Assembly: GCA_002027195.1 (NCBI GenBank)
Contig: MWJO01000055.1
Location: 1-53,177, forward strand
Source: Streptomyces sp. GKU 895
GTDB lineage: Bacteria > Actinomycetota > Actinomycetes > Streptomycetales > Streptomycetaceae
DNA length: 53,177 bases
Direction of reading: 5' to 3'
Shown: in pieces, positions 29,354 through 38,184 of the stretch
Layout: each line of letters opens with the position of its first letter
Numbering within the stretch: the first letter of the stretch is position 1
Position numbers and translations under genes: made by a program
The notes under the pieces: generated by a model
What the model was told of the DNA's origin: nothing
The model's input: the letters and a program-made list of their open reading frames with translations, nothing else
The model's database searches: none

Positions 29354-30332
29354 CACCTGGGACGGACAGATCACCGCGTACGACCGTGCCACCGCCCTGT
29401 CCGGCGCCCGGCTGCTGAGCCTCTCCGAGAACGCCACCTACCTCTGCACCTTCAGCGACACCCCCGACCCGCTCGTCCTGCGCCTGCACCGGCCCGGCTT
29501 CCGCACGCTGCCGCAGATCCGCAGCGAGCTGATGTGGACCGAGCGGCTGCGTGCGGACGGCGCGGTCGCCACCCCCGCGGTGGTGCCGACCCCGGCGGGC
29601 GAAGCGGCGGCGAGCTTCCGCGGTGCGGGCGGGGCGCTCCAGCACGCGGCGCTCTTCGAGTTCGCACCCGGCGCCGAGCCCGACACCACCGACTTCACGA
29701 ACGTCATGGAGGTCGTCGGGCGGGAGACCGCGGCCCTGCACGAGCACGCGTCACGATGGCGGCGACCCGACGACTTCACCCGCCCCGACTGGGACCTCGC
29801 CCACCTGATCGGCGCCGCCTCGCTGTGGGGCCGCTGGCGGGACAACCCCGATGTGCCGCCGGGCGGCGTCGAGGTCCTCGCCCGGGCCGAGGAGAAACTG
29901 ACCCGCGAACTCGACGCCTACGGCGGGGGTCCGGCCGTGTTCGGTCTCATCCACGGCGACCTGCGCGCCGCCAATCTCCTCGTCGCCCCCGACGCCGTAC
30001 GGCTCATCGACTTCGACGACTGCGGCTACGGCTGGTTCCTGTACGACCTGGCGTGCTCCCTGTCGTTCGTCGAGCACGATCCGCGGGCCGCGCACTGGGT
30101 GACCGCATGGCTGCGCGGCTACCAGGCACGCCGGCCGCTGCGGGAGGAGGACGTCCGGGCCATTCCCGCGCTGGTGATGCTGCGCCGGCTGATGCTCGTC
30201 GCCTGGGTGCACAAGCGCGGCGACACGCCCTTCGCCGCCTCGCTCCGGCCGGCGTTCGCGGCACAGTCCGTCGAACTCGCCCGCCACTACCTGGCCGACG
30301 GCTACCTCACCGCCGTACACCATGACCACTGA
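29346..30332 (+). CDS. APH-family small-molecule kinase (phosphotransferase)
   Basis: 328 residues, ATG 29346 overlapping the PLP enzyme stop. Kinase-like fold: N-lobe NATYLCTF...PLVLRLHRPG, hinge LFEFAPGAEP, catalytic loop LIHGDLRAANLLV (His ~203) and metal motif LIDFDDCGYG. The same family includes homoserine, hydroxylysine and aminoglycoside kinases. With the upstream class III PLP enzyme it matches the kinase/phospho-lyase logic known for hydroxylysine and ethanolamine breakdown; the substrate here is not known. It overlaps the downstream GntR gene by 11 nt. Confidence 0.85.
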   Translation: MSDTWDGQITAYDRATALSGARLLSLSENATYLCTFSDTPDPLVLRLHRPGFRTLPQIRSELMWTERLRADGAVATPAVVPTPAGEAAASFRGAGGALQHAALFEFAPGAEPDTTDFTNVMEVVGRETAALHEHASRWRRPDDFTRPDWDLAHLIGAASLWGRWRDNPDVPPGGVEVLARAEEKLTRELDAYGGGPAVFGLIHGDLRAANLLVAPDAVRLIDFDDCGYGWFLYDLACSLSFVEHDPRAAHWVTAWLRGYQARRPLREEDVRAIPALVMLRRLMLVAWVHKRGDTPFAASLRPAFAAQSVELARHYLADGYLTAVHHDH

Positions 30333-31128
30333 GCGGAGCCCGCTCGGCCCGGCCGCGGGCCGGGTCGCGGCCGGGGTGCTGGCGATGATCGGGAACGGTG
30401 AGGTGCGCATGGGGGGTCGGCTGCCTCCCGAGCGCCGGCTGACGGAGATCTTCGGCGCCAGCCGGGAGTCCGTCCGGCGGGCGCTGGCCTGGCTCGAGGC
30501 GGAGGGCGAGGTGTGCAGACTGCGCGGCAAGGCCGGCGGCACGTTCGCGCTGCGCCCCAACCCCAACTGGCCGGTGTACAGCTGGAGTCGGCTCGCCCAC
30601 GGCCGCGACCGGGTGGTGGCGCGGCAGCCCGGCGTCGACGTGAACGTCCCCGCGCTGCTGCGGCACCAGGACTTCGCCGAAGCGACCCGGGTGGTGTCCA
30701 CCGGGCTGCGACGGGGCGAACCGGAGGTCTGCGCCGGGCTCGGACTGCGGGAGGGCGCCGTCACGGTGGCGATCGAACGGGTGCGGCTCGCCGACGGGGT
30801 GCCGCTGTCATGGGAGCGGCTGTTCGTGTCGGCCGAACGCTTCCCCCGCCTCCTGGACCACGACCTGACCGGCTCCCTCTCCCAGGTGTTCCGCGACGTC
30901 TACGGCGTCACGGCGTGCGAGGTGTCCGAGCGGATCCGCGTCCGCCTCGCCGAGAGCCACCACACCCACCACCTCGACGTGTCCGTCGGCCAGCCCCTGC
31001 TGGCGATCACCCGCACCTCCCATGACCAGCACGGCGAGCCCCTGGAGTTCTCCTACGACCTCTTCCGGGCCGACCGCACCGAACTCCGCGTCTCCTCGAC
31101 GAACCGCCCGACCAAGGAAGCGACATGA
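30322..31128 (+). CDS. GntR/HutC-family transcriptional regulator
   Basis: 268 residues from ATG 30322. The N-terminal winged helix has GGRLPPERRLTEIFGASRESVRRALAWLEAEG (quoted in part), then a UTRA-type ligand domain with IERVRLADGVPLSWERLFV and GQPLLAITRTSHDQHGEPLEFSYDLFRAD. HutC-type proteins sense a pathway metabolite and repress the operon. It is the third gene of four with overlapping ends, so it probably controls its own operon. Confidence 0.9.
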   Translation: MTTERSPLGPAAGRVAAGVLAMIGNGEVRMGGRLPPERRLTEIFGASRESVRRALAWLEAEGEVCRLRGKAGGTFALRPNPNWPVYSWSRLAHGRDRVVARQPGVDVNVPALLRHQDFAEATRVVSTGLRRGEPEVCAGLGLREGAVTVAIERVRLADGVPLSWERLFVSAERFPRLLDHDLTGSLSQVFRDVYGVTACEVSERIRVRLAESHHTHHLDVSVGQPLLAITRTSHDQHGEPLEFSYDLFRADRTELRVSSTNRPTKEAT

Positions 31129-31928
31129 ACTCCCAGCCCCAGACCAGGAAGGTCGCCGTCGTCGGCGGCACCCGCGGCATCGGCGCCGCCGTCACCTCCA
31201 CCTTCGTCCGTGCCGGACACGACGTCCTGCTGACCGGCCGGAACGTCGTCCAGGTCGCCCTGGAGAAGTTCCGGGCCGAGGCGGCGCGGGAGGGCCAGCG
31301 CGTCGAGGGCCTCGTCCTCGACTCCGCCGCGCCGGACTCGGCCGAGCGGCTCGCCGAGGCCGCCTCCGCGCTGCTGGGCGGCCTCGACGTGCTGTGCCTC
31401 AACGCGGGGATCTTCCCGAACAAGCCGCTGGCGGAGATGACGTACGCCGATGTCCGTGAGGTGTTCGCGGTGAACGTGGAGAGCCAGATGCTGGCGGTCG
31501 CCGCGTGTCTGCCGCTGCTGCGGCAGTCGGCGGCGGGACGGGTCGTACTCACCTCGTCGATCACCGGGCCGGTCACCGGGTTCCCGGGCTGGAGCCACTA
31601 CGGCGCGAGCAAGGCCGCCCAGCTGGGCTTCATGCGCACGGCGGCCCTGGAACTCGCCCCTTTCGGGATCACCGTCAACGCGGTGGCCCCCGGGAACGTG
31701 GCGACCGAGGGGCTGGACGACATGGGCGAGGAGTACCTCGCGCAGATGACGGCGACGATCCCGCTCGGCCGCCTGGCACGGCCCCAGGAGATCGCCGACG
31801 CGGTCGAGTTCCTCGCCGGCGAACGGGCGTCGTTCATCACGGGGCAGGTCGTGACGGTGGACGGCGGCCAGACCCTGCCCGAGTCGCCGGAGGCGGTACT
31901 GCCGGTCGTGGGTCCCGCTCAGTGCTGA
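31125..31928 (+). CDS. Short-chain dehydrogenase/reductase (SDR)
   Basis: 267 residues; its ATG overlaps the GntR stop in ATGA. Classical SDR motifs: VVGGTRGIGAA (NAD(P) site), LCLNAGIF, the Ser in VLTSSITGP, SHYGASKAAQ with catalytic YxxxK, and the C-terminal GQVVTVDGGQT. It probably oxidises or reduces an aldehyde or hydroxyl intermediate from the operon's pathway. Its last 10 bp overlap the 3' end of the convergent MFS gene. Confidence 0.93.
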   Translation: MNSQPQTRKVAVVGGTRGIGAAVTSTFVRAGHDVLLTGRNVVQVALEKFRAEAAREGQRVEGLVLDSAAPDSAERLAEAASALLGGLDVLCLNAGIFPNKPLAEMTYADVREVFAVNVESQMLAVAACLPLLRQSAAGRVVLTSSITGPVTGFPGWSHYGASKAAQLGFMRTAALELAPFGITVNAVAPGNVATEGLDDMGEEYLAQMTATIPLGRLARPQEIADAVEFLAGERASFITGQVVTVDGGQTLPESPEAVLPVVGPAQC

Positions 31929-33429
31929 CGGGAGTGGACCGGGCTGTTGGCGACCTCGTCCGGGCAGCGGCGGTGCGCGGCCTCGGCGCCGCGGTCACGC
32001 AGCCAGTCGGTCCCGGCCAGCGCCAGTGAGGCGGTCATGCCGACGAGGGCCACCCCGAGGGCGGCCAGCAGGGCCGTGCGGTAGTGGTCGGTGTCGCCCA
32101 GGACCAGGTAGTAGATGCCCGGCAGCGCCGCCGTGCCGACGGCCGCGCCGAGGCGCTGGCCGGTCTGGAGGGCGCCGCCCGCCGCCCCGGCCATGCGGAC
32201 GGGGACCTCGCGCAGGGTCATGGTGATGTTCGGGGAGACCACGAAGCCTCCGCCGATGCCGGCAGCGAAGAGGGCCGGCGCGGCCGCCCAGCGCGCCGCG
32301 TCGTCCGACACCAGCCACAGCAGCAGCGCGGTGCTGCCCAGACCGAGGATGACCGCGCTCAGGCCGCACACGGTGAGCAGGCGCCCGAAGCGGTCCACGA
32401 GGCGGCCGGCCGTCACCGCCGCGGCGGCCGACCCGAGCGCGAAGGGAGTGACCGCCAGTCCGGACTGCAGCGGGGTGAAGTCCAGTCCCCGCTGGAAGAA
32501 GAGGGCGAAGACGAGCCACACCCCGCTGAATCCGATGAAGTAGAGCGTGCCGACCCCCGCGCCGACGGCGTAACCGCGCACGGTGGAGAACAGGCGCGGG
32601 TCCAGGAGGGGCTGGGCGCCGCGTGCGACGAGGCGGAACTGGCGGCGGATGAAGAGCGCGAGGAGTGCCGCGCCCACGGGAAAGAGCCACCACAGGCGTC
32701 CGAGGCCGCCGGCGTCCGCCTGCACCAGGGGGTACATGACCGCCAGGACTCCCAGACCGAGCAGCACGATGCCGGGGCCGTCCACCGATCCTCGTCCGGA
32801 GCGTTCGACGCGTGGCAGCAGGCGCAGACCGAGCACGACGGCGAGGACGCCGATCGGGACGTTGACGAAGAAGATCCACCGCCAGCCGTCGGCCGAGCCG
32901 GCGAGAGCGAGGATGGCCCCGCCGGTGAGGGGCCCGGCGGCGGAGGAGATGCCCACGGTGGCGCCGAAGAAGCCGAAGGCACGGCCCCGTTCGGCACCGC
33001 GGAACATCTGCTGGATCAGAGCGGAGTTCTGCGGGGCCATGAAACCGGCGGCCAGCCCCTGGGCCAGTCGGGCCGCCACCAGCAGGGCGATGTCGGGGGC
33101 CGCGCCGCACGCGGCGCTGAAGAGGGTGAACGCGGTCAGGGCCAGCAGGAAGATACGGCGTCGATCGAGTGCGTCGCCGAGCCGTCCCGCGGTGACCAGG
33201 GCCAGGGCGAACGACAGCGCGTAACCGGAGACCACCCACTGCACCTGGGCCGGTGTGGCGCCCAGACCACGCTGGATGGTGGGCAGGGCCACCGCCACGA
33301 TCGTCACGTCGAGCAGGCTCATGAAACCGGCGACGAGGGTCACCCACAGCGCACGCCACCGTTCGGATCCGGGGCGTCTCCGGCCTCGCCACCGCCTGCG
33401 CGCGGCCCGTCCGCATCCGACTCCGACAC
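31919..33429 (-). CDS. MFS drug-exporter-like transporter (DHA2 type)
   Basis: The intact frame starts at GTG 33343 (VTLVAGFMSLLDVTIVAVALP) and gives 474 residues with about 14 membrane segments, as in DHA2 exporters. Motif A-like GRLGDALDRRRIFL follows helix 2 and motif C-like GPLTGG lies in helix 5. A better N-terminus appears in another frame from GTG 33429 (MSESDADGPRAGG...DAPDPN), joining by one missing base near 33365 before RWRALWVTLV; that would add ~28 residues. It is convergent with the SDR gene. Substrate unknown. Confidence 0.85.
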
Positions 33430-33558
33430 CGCTGCCACAGAACCCCTTCCACCGCTCCGACGATCAGGGAACGGGTTCCCTCTCACACTCCCCCGCACAC
33501 CCGCCCGACCGCCGCTCGGCCCAGAGCGGGAACCCGGCGGTGCGGGGACGTCACGTCA

Positions 33559-34788
33559 TCACGGAGCGGGCTGGAGGAATCGCTCGGCTGCGGCACGCAC
33601 GTCGTCACCGAAGAGCCCGCTGAGGTAGCCGCCGGTCAGTCGGCCGTAGCACTTCGCCTGAATCGCAAGAATCCGCAGATAGACGGGTCGCGTGGTGGGC
33701 GTGAACCCGAAAAGGGGGTTGATGAGGACGCCGAGACTGCGCCGCTCGTGTTGGCTGCCGGACAGCAGGATGCGATCGAATTCGAGTTTGAACTCCTCCT
33801 TCGTCGCCACACGGTCTCCGCCGTCGAGGCCAGGCGCCAGCAGGAACCTGGAGAGGCGCGACGAGAGCTGTTCCGTCGACATGCCCTGGAGCCAGCAACG
33901 GGCCTGGTCGACGTAGCGGGTGTGGCGCCAACTGGACACGTAAGGGGAATAGTCGAGGCTCGGACGAATCGTCGCGATGTACTCATGCCGCGTGAGCGCG
34001 TCCGACGCCCGGCTCAAGGGGGCCAGGGCACCGCTCGTGTCCCGGTCTCGGTTGAGTTGCAGGAAGGCAAGTGGTGCCAGCAGGTCGTATGCGAGGTCGC
34101 GTATGAATCCGCCGTTCGTGGGCAGCCAGTCGAACGTGTCCTCCGAGGTGAGCCGGAGGACTTCCCAGGTGGCGGGCGTCAGCACCTGCTCCATCGCGGA
34201 CAGCGCCCGTGCGCTCAGGGCCACGATGTCCGGCTCCGGCGGGCGGCGCCGCACGAAGCGTTCCAGTGCGGTCAAAGACCGCTCGGACAATCCCCGCGGC
34301 TGCGCGTGCAGGTGCCCGTCCCGCAGCATCACCGCCCACCGCACCAGTTCGTCCACCGACCAGAAGTTCGCGGTGATGCGTACGTACTCCGGCAGTAAGG
34401 ACTCGGCCCGCAGGGAATCGAGGACCACGTGACACGCCTGCCGTCCAAGGGCGCGGGCCGCCCCGATCTCGTACGGCACCCACCACGAGCCGCGGGTCTC
34501 GTTGCTCAGCAGTCCCAGCATGCGCGTGGCGTGTCGAACCCCGCGGTCGATCGCGAAGACCAGTTCCTGGTCGCCCATCAGACCCAGAGCCGCAGCGCGG
34601 GCGGTGTCCTCGTCGTCGCGGTCGTACCAATAGTGGACGCCCAGGTCGTCAAAGAGCTGAGCAACGGCGTTCGCCAATGGCTTGTCGGCGTTCCTGTGCG
34701 AGAGGAACACGCGTTCTGGCCGCTCCCCCAGGGGCACGTCATGGGGTGTGTAGATGTTCCAGCCGGACGGGGCTTGCTGCACAGCCAT
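33559..34788 (-). CDS. TIR-domain protein with uncharacterised C-terminal region
   Basis: 409 residues from ATG 34788, intact. Residues ~25-165 look like a TIR domain: RVFLSHRNADKPLANAVAQL, VHYWYDRDDED, LVFAIDRGVRHATRMLGLLS, then the motif WWVPYEIGAARALGRQ, whose Glu aligns with the NADase Glu of enzymatic TIRs. The remaining ~240 residues are helical, with no family I recognise (TFDWLPTNGGFIRDLAYDLLAP; RSLGVLINPLFGFTP). TIR proteins in bacteria often degrade NAD+ or make signal nucleotides in phage defence. It starts 14 nt after the HxlR gene, so the two form an operon. Confidence 0.75.
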   Translation of the reverse strand: MAVQQAPSGWNIYTPHDVPLGERPERVFLSHRNADKPLANAVAQLFDDLGVHYWYDRDDEDTARAAALGLMGDQELVFAIDRGVRHATRMLGLLSNETRGSWWVPYEIGAARALGRQACHVVLDSLRAESLLPEYVRITANFWSVDELVRWAVMLRDGHLHAQPRGLSERSLTALERFVRRRPPEPDIVALSARALSAMEQVLTPATWEVLRLTSEDTFDWLPTNGGFIRDLAYDLLAPLAFLQLNRDRDTSGALAPLSRASDALTRHEYIATIRPSLDYSPYVSSWRHTRYVDQARCWLQGMSTEQLSSRLSRFLLAPGLDGGDRVATKEEFKLEFDRILLSGSQHERRSLGVLINPLFGFTPTTRPVYLRILAIQAKCYGRLTGGYLSGLFGDDVRAAAERFLQPAP

Positions 34789-34801
34789 CGCGGCACCGCC
34801 T

Positions 34802-35182
34802 TCAGGCGTCGAAGCGGTGTCGGGCCGCCTCGATGTGAGTGAAGTAGCGGTGCGTCCAGTCGCACATTCCGTCGACGGTTGCGCGTAGGCCCTGGCCCGG
34901 TTCGGTGAGGGTGTATTCGACACGCGGCGGGACCGTGGGGTGCACGTCTCTCTCGACCAGGCCGTTGCGCTCCAGCATGCGCAGGTTCTGGGTCAGCATC
35001 TTGTGGCTGATGCCCTCGATCTCGTTGCGCAGTTCGCTGAAGCGCAGGGTGCGGTCGCCGAGGGTCTCGATGATCAGGAGCGCCCACTTGTTGGCGACGT
35101 CGGAGAAGATCTCTCGCGCCAATGAATCCGCGCGCCTGAGATCCGTTTCCTCGGACGGGCCCTTGATCTGCTTGGTCACCAT
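34802..35182 (-). CDS. HxlR-family transcriptional regulator
   Basis: 126 residues from ATG 35182. Winged helix typical of HxlR: DVANKWALLIIETLGDRTLRFSEL, GISHKMLTQNLRMLERNGLVERD, PPRVEYTLTEPGQGL. No Cys that would suggest redox or aldehyde sensing is present. It is divergent from the RidA gene and cotranscribed with the downstream TIR gene, so it likely controls both directions. Confidence 0.93.
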   Translation of the reverse strand: MVTKQIKGPSEETDLRRADSLAREIFSDVANKWALLIIETLGDRTLRFSELRNEIEGISHKMLTQNLRMLERNGLVERDVHPTVPPRVEYTLTEPGQGLRATVDGMCDWTHRYFTHIEAARHRFDA

Positions 35183-35238
35183 GGGGTTCCCCAGTCACTG
35201 AAAAGTGCGTTCTTCCACGTCAGCGCTCACTCTCCTAC

Positions 35239-35253
35239 GGTTCCTGAGTAACC
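35239..35253. promoter_or_regulatory. Imperfect inverted repeat between HxlR and RidA genes
   Basis: GGTTCCTGAGTAACC: six of seven pairs are complementary around a central base. It lies in the 122-bp gap between the HxlR start (35182) and the RidA start (35305), a natural place for an HxlR operator. Confidence 0.35.
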
Positions 35254-35304
35254 ACAAGAGACCGAAGGCGCCTGCGGGCGCTCAGGAACGAGGAGGCAGG
35301 CAAC

Positions 35305-35712
35305 ATGGCCGTCAACCTGGTGGACCCCAGTGGATTGCCCAAGATCGATGTCTATCGGCAGGTGTCGATCGCGACGGGGTCGAAGCTGGTCTTCATCGCG
35401 GGCCAGGTCGCCTGGGACGCCGAGGGGATCACGGTCGGCGAAGGCGACCTCGCCGCGCAGGTCGAGCAGTGCTACCTCAATGTCGGCACCGCCCTGGCCG
35501 AGGCCGGCGGCTCCTTCGACGACGTGGCGAAGCTGACCGTCTACGTCGTCGACTGGACCCCCGACAAGATGCCCCCGCTGCTGGAGGGCATCTCCCGGGC
35601 GTCCGCGAAGCTGGGCATCACCCCGGCCCCGCCGGCCACGCTGGTGGGCGTTGCCGCCCTGGACGTCCCCGACCATCTGGTCGAGATCGAGGCCACTGCG
35701 GTCTTCGACTGA
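35305..35712 (+). CDS. RidA/YjgF/YER057c/UK114-family protein
   Basis: 135 residues, ATG 35305 with GAGGAGG upstream. It has VYRQVSIATGSKLVFIAGQVAWDAEG (quoted in part), LAEAGGSFDDVAKLTVYVVDW and PPATLVGVAALDVPDHLVEIEATAVF. The C-terminal Arg of the enamine-deaminase RidA subfamily (in an R-x-x-V/A-V pattern) is not evident; the position reads PPATLVGV, so this may be a non-deaminase member. Divergent from HxlR, hence probably under its control. Confidence 0.9.
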   Translation: MAVNLVDPSGLPKIDVYRQVSIATGSKLVFIAGQVAWDAEGITVGEGDLAAQVEQCYLNVGTALAEAGGSFDDVAKLTVYVVDWTPDKMPPLLEGISRASAKLGITPAPPATLVGVAALDVPDHLVEIEATAVFD

Positions 35713-35745
35713 GCAGATGCCCTTCGCCCACTGAGCAGGCGCGTC

Positions 35746-37206
35746 TCACGCAGGCTCCTCGACCGTGTGCGAGTCGGTCAGGGTGAGGGCGCCGGCTGCC
35801 GCGATCAGGCCGACGAGCACGGCCAGGACGCCGTAGATGATCCGCTCTCCGCGGAAGAAGGACTGCACGAGGTCGCTGCTCCAGGTGCCCGCGGGCAGCT
35901 GGGTGGTGACCAGTGCCGCGATCAGGGTGCCGACGACGGCGGTACCGACGCTGGTGCCGACCTCCTGGGCGGTGTCGTTGAGCGCCGCGGCGATCGAGGT
36001 GCGGTTCTCCGGCATCGCGTCAACCAGGGCGATGGCACAGATCGTCATGACGGTGCGCAGCCCGATGGTCATCACCACCATGGCGACGGCGATGGCGGCG
36101 TACCCGTGGTCGACGCCCCAGGCGAGCCCGGCGAGCGCGCCGGCCAGGCAGGCCGCGCCGACCAGGCAGGCGATGCGGTGGCCGAACTTCTTGGCGAGCC
36201 CTTCCGACAGGGGAGTCGCGACGATCATCGTCACGATGATCGGCAGGTTCGCCAGGCCGGCCCGCACGGGGCTCCATCCGTAGGCGTACTGGAAGTGGAG
36301 GATGAGCCCGAACATCACGCCGGCCATCGCGATGGAGGTACCGATCTGGGCGATGGCGGCGCCGCGGACGGTCCCGCTGGAGAAGACGGCCAGGTCCAGC
36401 ATGGGCGCCGCGCTGCGGTGCTCGTGCCGCACGAACCCGAGGCCCGCGGCCACGGCTCCGACGATCGACGCGAGCGTGGTCGCGGACAGCCAGCCGTGCT
36501 CGACGCCGCTGGTCAGCGCGTAGCAGGCCAGGCCGATGGCGAGGACGCTCAGGGCGGCGCCCGGCAGGTCGAGCCGGTCGTTCGTCAGGTCCTCGGGCCG
36601 GTCGGCGGCGACTCCGAGCCGCACTCCGATGCCGGCGATCAGCGCGATGGGCGCGTTGATCAGCAGGAGCCACTGCCAGCTCACGTGGGCGAGTGCCGTA
36701 CCGCCCAGCAGAGGCCCGAGCACGAACCCGGACATGCCGACGACGATCATCAGGGTCATCGCGCGCATCCGCAGCGCCTGCTCGTCGAACAGCCTGAAGA
36801 CGAGCGAGTTGGTGATGGGTGCCATGGCGGCGGCGGCAATGCCGAGTCCGGCGCGCAGGGCTATGAGCTGCCCGGCGGAGTCGACGGCGATGACACACAG
36901 GCTCAGCAGGCCGAACACGGCGAGACCGATCAGCAGCACGCGTCGGCGTCCGACGCGGTCGGCCAGGGAGCCGGCCGTCAGCAGGAGACCGCCGAAGGTG
37001 AGCGAGTAGGCGCCGGTGACCCACTGCAGGGCGGTGGTGCCGCTGCCGAGGTCGCGGCCGATGGTCGGCAGCGCGATCGAGAGCAGGGTGTTGTCGACCA
37101 TCTCGACGAAGAAGGCCAGGCAGAGCGCGGCCAGCGGGATCCAGGCGGCGCGCAGGGATGAGTAGGTACGGGTCGAAGGTGACTCGGTGGTGGTGGTCGC
37201 GGTCAT
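35746..37206 (-). CDS. MFS multidrug exporter-like transporter (DHA2, 14 TM)
   Basis: 486 residues from ATG 37206. About 14 membrane segments; motif D-like FVEMVDNTLLSIALPTIGRDLG in helix 1, motif A GSLADRVGRRRVLLIG, motif C GFVLGPLLGG. Length and helix count fit DHA2 (EmrB/QacA type) proton antiporters that expel drugs. A TetR gene is divergent, with three palindromes between, the usual arrangement of an exporter and its repressor. Convergent with RidA. Confidence 0.92.
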   Translation of the reverse strand: MTATTTTESPSTRTYSSLRAAWIPLAALCLAFFVEMVDNTLLSIALPTIGRDLGSGTTALQWVTGAYSLTFGGLLLTAGSLADRVGRRRVLLIGLAVFGLLSLCVIAVDSAGQLIALRAGLGIAAAAMAPITNSLVFRLFDEQALRMRAMTLMIVVGMSGFVLGPLLGGTALAHVSWQWLLLINAPIALIAGIGVRLGVAADRPEDLTNDRLDLPGAALSVLAIGLACYALTSGVEHGWLSATTLASIVGAVAAGLGFVRHEHRSAAPMLDLAVFSSGTVRGAAIAQIGTSIAMAGVMFGLILHFQYAYGWSPVRAGLANLPIIVTMIVATPLSEGLAKKFGHRIACLVGAACLAGALAGLAWGVDHGYAAIAVAMVVMTIGLRTVMTICAIALVDAMPENRTSIAAALNDTAQEVGTSVGTAVVGTLIAALVTTQLPAGTWSSDLVQSFFRGERIIYGVLAVLVGLIAAAGALTLTDSHTVEEPA

Positions 37207-37246
37207 GGCCGGCCTCCTGATTGAAGCTGAACGGGATTCCATTAAC

Positions 37247-37293
37247 GAACGACGTTCGATACTAGAACGCCGTTCGACAGTAGAACGTCGTTC
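37247..37293. promoter_or_regulatory. Three evenly spaced palindromes, probable TetR operators
   Basis: GAACGACGTTC (37247-37257), GAACGCCGTTC (37265-37275) and GAACGTCGTTC (37283-37293): each is an 11-bp perfect palindrome differing only in the centre base, repeated every 18 bp. The array is 41 bp from the MFS start and 34 bp from the TetR start, so it likely covers both promoters. Confidence 0.75.
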
Positions 37294-37326
37294 GATGAAG
37301 GCGCAAGTCTGTGATTGGATGGCCGC

Positions 37327-38046
37327 ATGCCACGCCCGCGACCACGTACCGCCACCGAGACCTCGCCCCGAGGCCGCCAACGTGCCTCGCACTCCATGGA
37401 GGCCGTCCTCAGCGCGGCCGTGGCCCTGCTCGACGAGGCGGGTCAGTCGGCCCTGACCTTCCGTGCCCTCGCCGCGCGGCTCGGCACAGGCGTGGGGACC
37501 ATCTACTGGTACGTCTCCAGCAAGGACGAACTGTTCGACCGCGCCACCGACCACGCGGTCGGCGGCATCCTGGCCGCCGTCGAGGAACAGCCGCTGAGCG
37601 ACGACCCGATCGCCGATCTGCGCGAGATGGCCATCACCCTCTTCGACGCGATGATCGAGCGGCCGTGGCTGGCGGCCTACTTCATGCGCAACACGGACGT
37701 CCAGGGCCACTCACTGCGGCTGTACGAGAAGCTCGGCCAGCAGACCCTGCGCCTCGACCTCACACCGCGGCAGCGCTTCCACGCCGTCTCGGCGATCGTG
37801 GGCGTCGTGGTCGGCACAGCCGCCGACCTCGGCGCGGAACTCCCGCAGGAGGTACTCAGCGGCGAGATGAACCGCGTGGAGTACCTCAGCCGCTACGCCG
37901 AGACCTGGCGGAAGCTGGATGCCGCGACCTTCCCCTTCGTGCACGAGATCGCCGAGGACTTCGCCGAGCACGACGACCGGGACCAGTTCCTCGCCGCGCT
38001 GGAACTGACCCTGGCCGGTCTGCGCCTCCAGGCGGAAGCTCCCTGA
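37327..38046 (+). CDS. TetR-family transcriptional regulator
   Basis: 239 residues from ATG 37327; a TTG 12 nt upstream is less likely. N-terminal helix-turn-helix: SMEAVLSAAVALLDEAGQSALTFRALAARLGTGVGTIYWYVSSKDELFD (quoted in outline). The C-terminal domain is of the TetR_C type with MIERPWLAAYFMRNTDVQG and FHAVSAIVGVVVGTAAD. It presumably represses the divergent exporter through the palindrome array; the ligand is unknown. Confidence 0.92.
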   Translation: MPRPRPRTATETSPRGRQRASHSMEAVLSAAVALLDEAGQSALTFRALAARLGTGVGTIYWYVSSKDELFDRATDHAVGGILAAVEEQPLSDDPIADLREMAITLFDAMIERPWLAAYFMRNTDVQGHSLRLYEKLGQQTLRLDLTPRQRFHAVSAIVGVVVGTAADLGAELPQEVLSGEMNRVEYLSRYAETWRKLDAATFPFVHEIAEDFAEHDDRDQFLAALELTLAGLRLQAEAP

Positions 38047-38184
38047 CGCCCGCGCTCACTCCCTCCTGTGAGCGCCATGGATGTCTCCGCGTGCGTGTCG
38101 GATTGCCCCGTTCCGGTAAAGCGAACAACGTCAGGAGGAACAGGCAGCAAAAGGACACATCCGACCAGGAAGCAGGTTGCGCGC

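Noticed and set aside
36020..37024. 334-codon Arg-rich minus-strand frame inside the MFS gene
   Set aside because: Shadow of the MFS exporter at 35746-37206, which has clear membrane helices and motifs.
37241..37300. CRISPR-like repeat array
   Set aside because: Only three short palindromes with 7-bp gaps between two divergent genes; no cas genes and far too short.
37187..37320. Protein-like repeats ERRS / VERRS in frames crossing 37.25-37.30 kb
   Set aside because: They arise from translating three DNA palindromes between divergent genes; the DNA operators explain the repeat.
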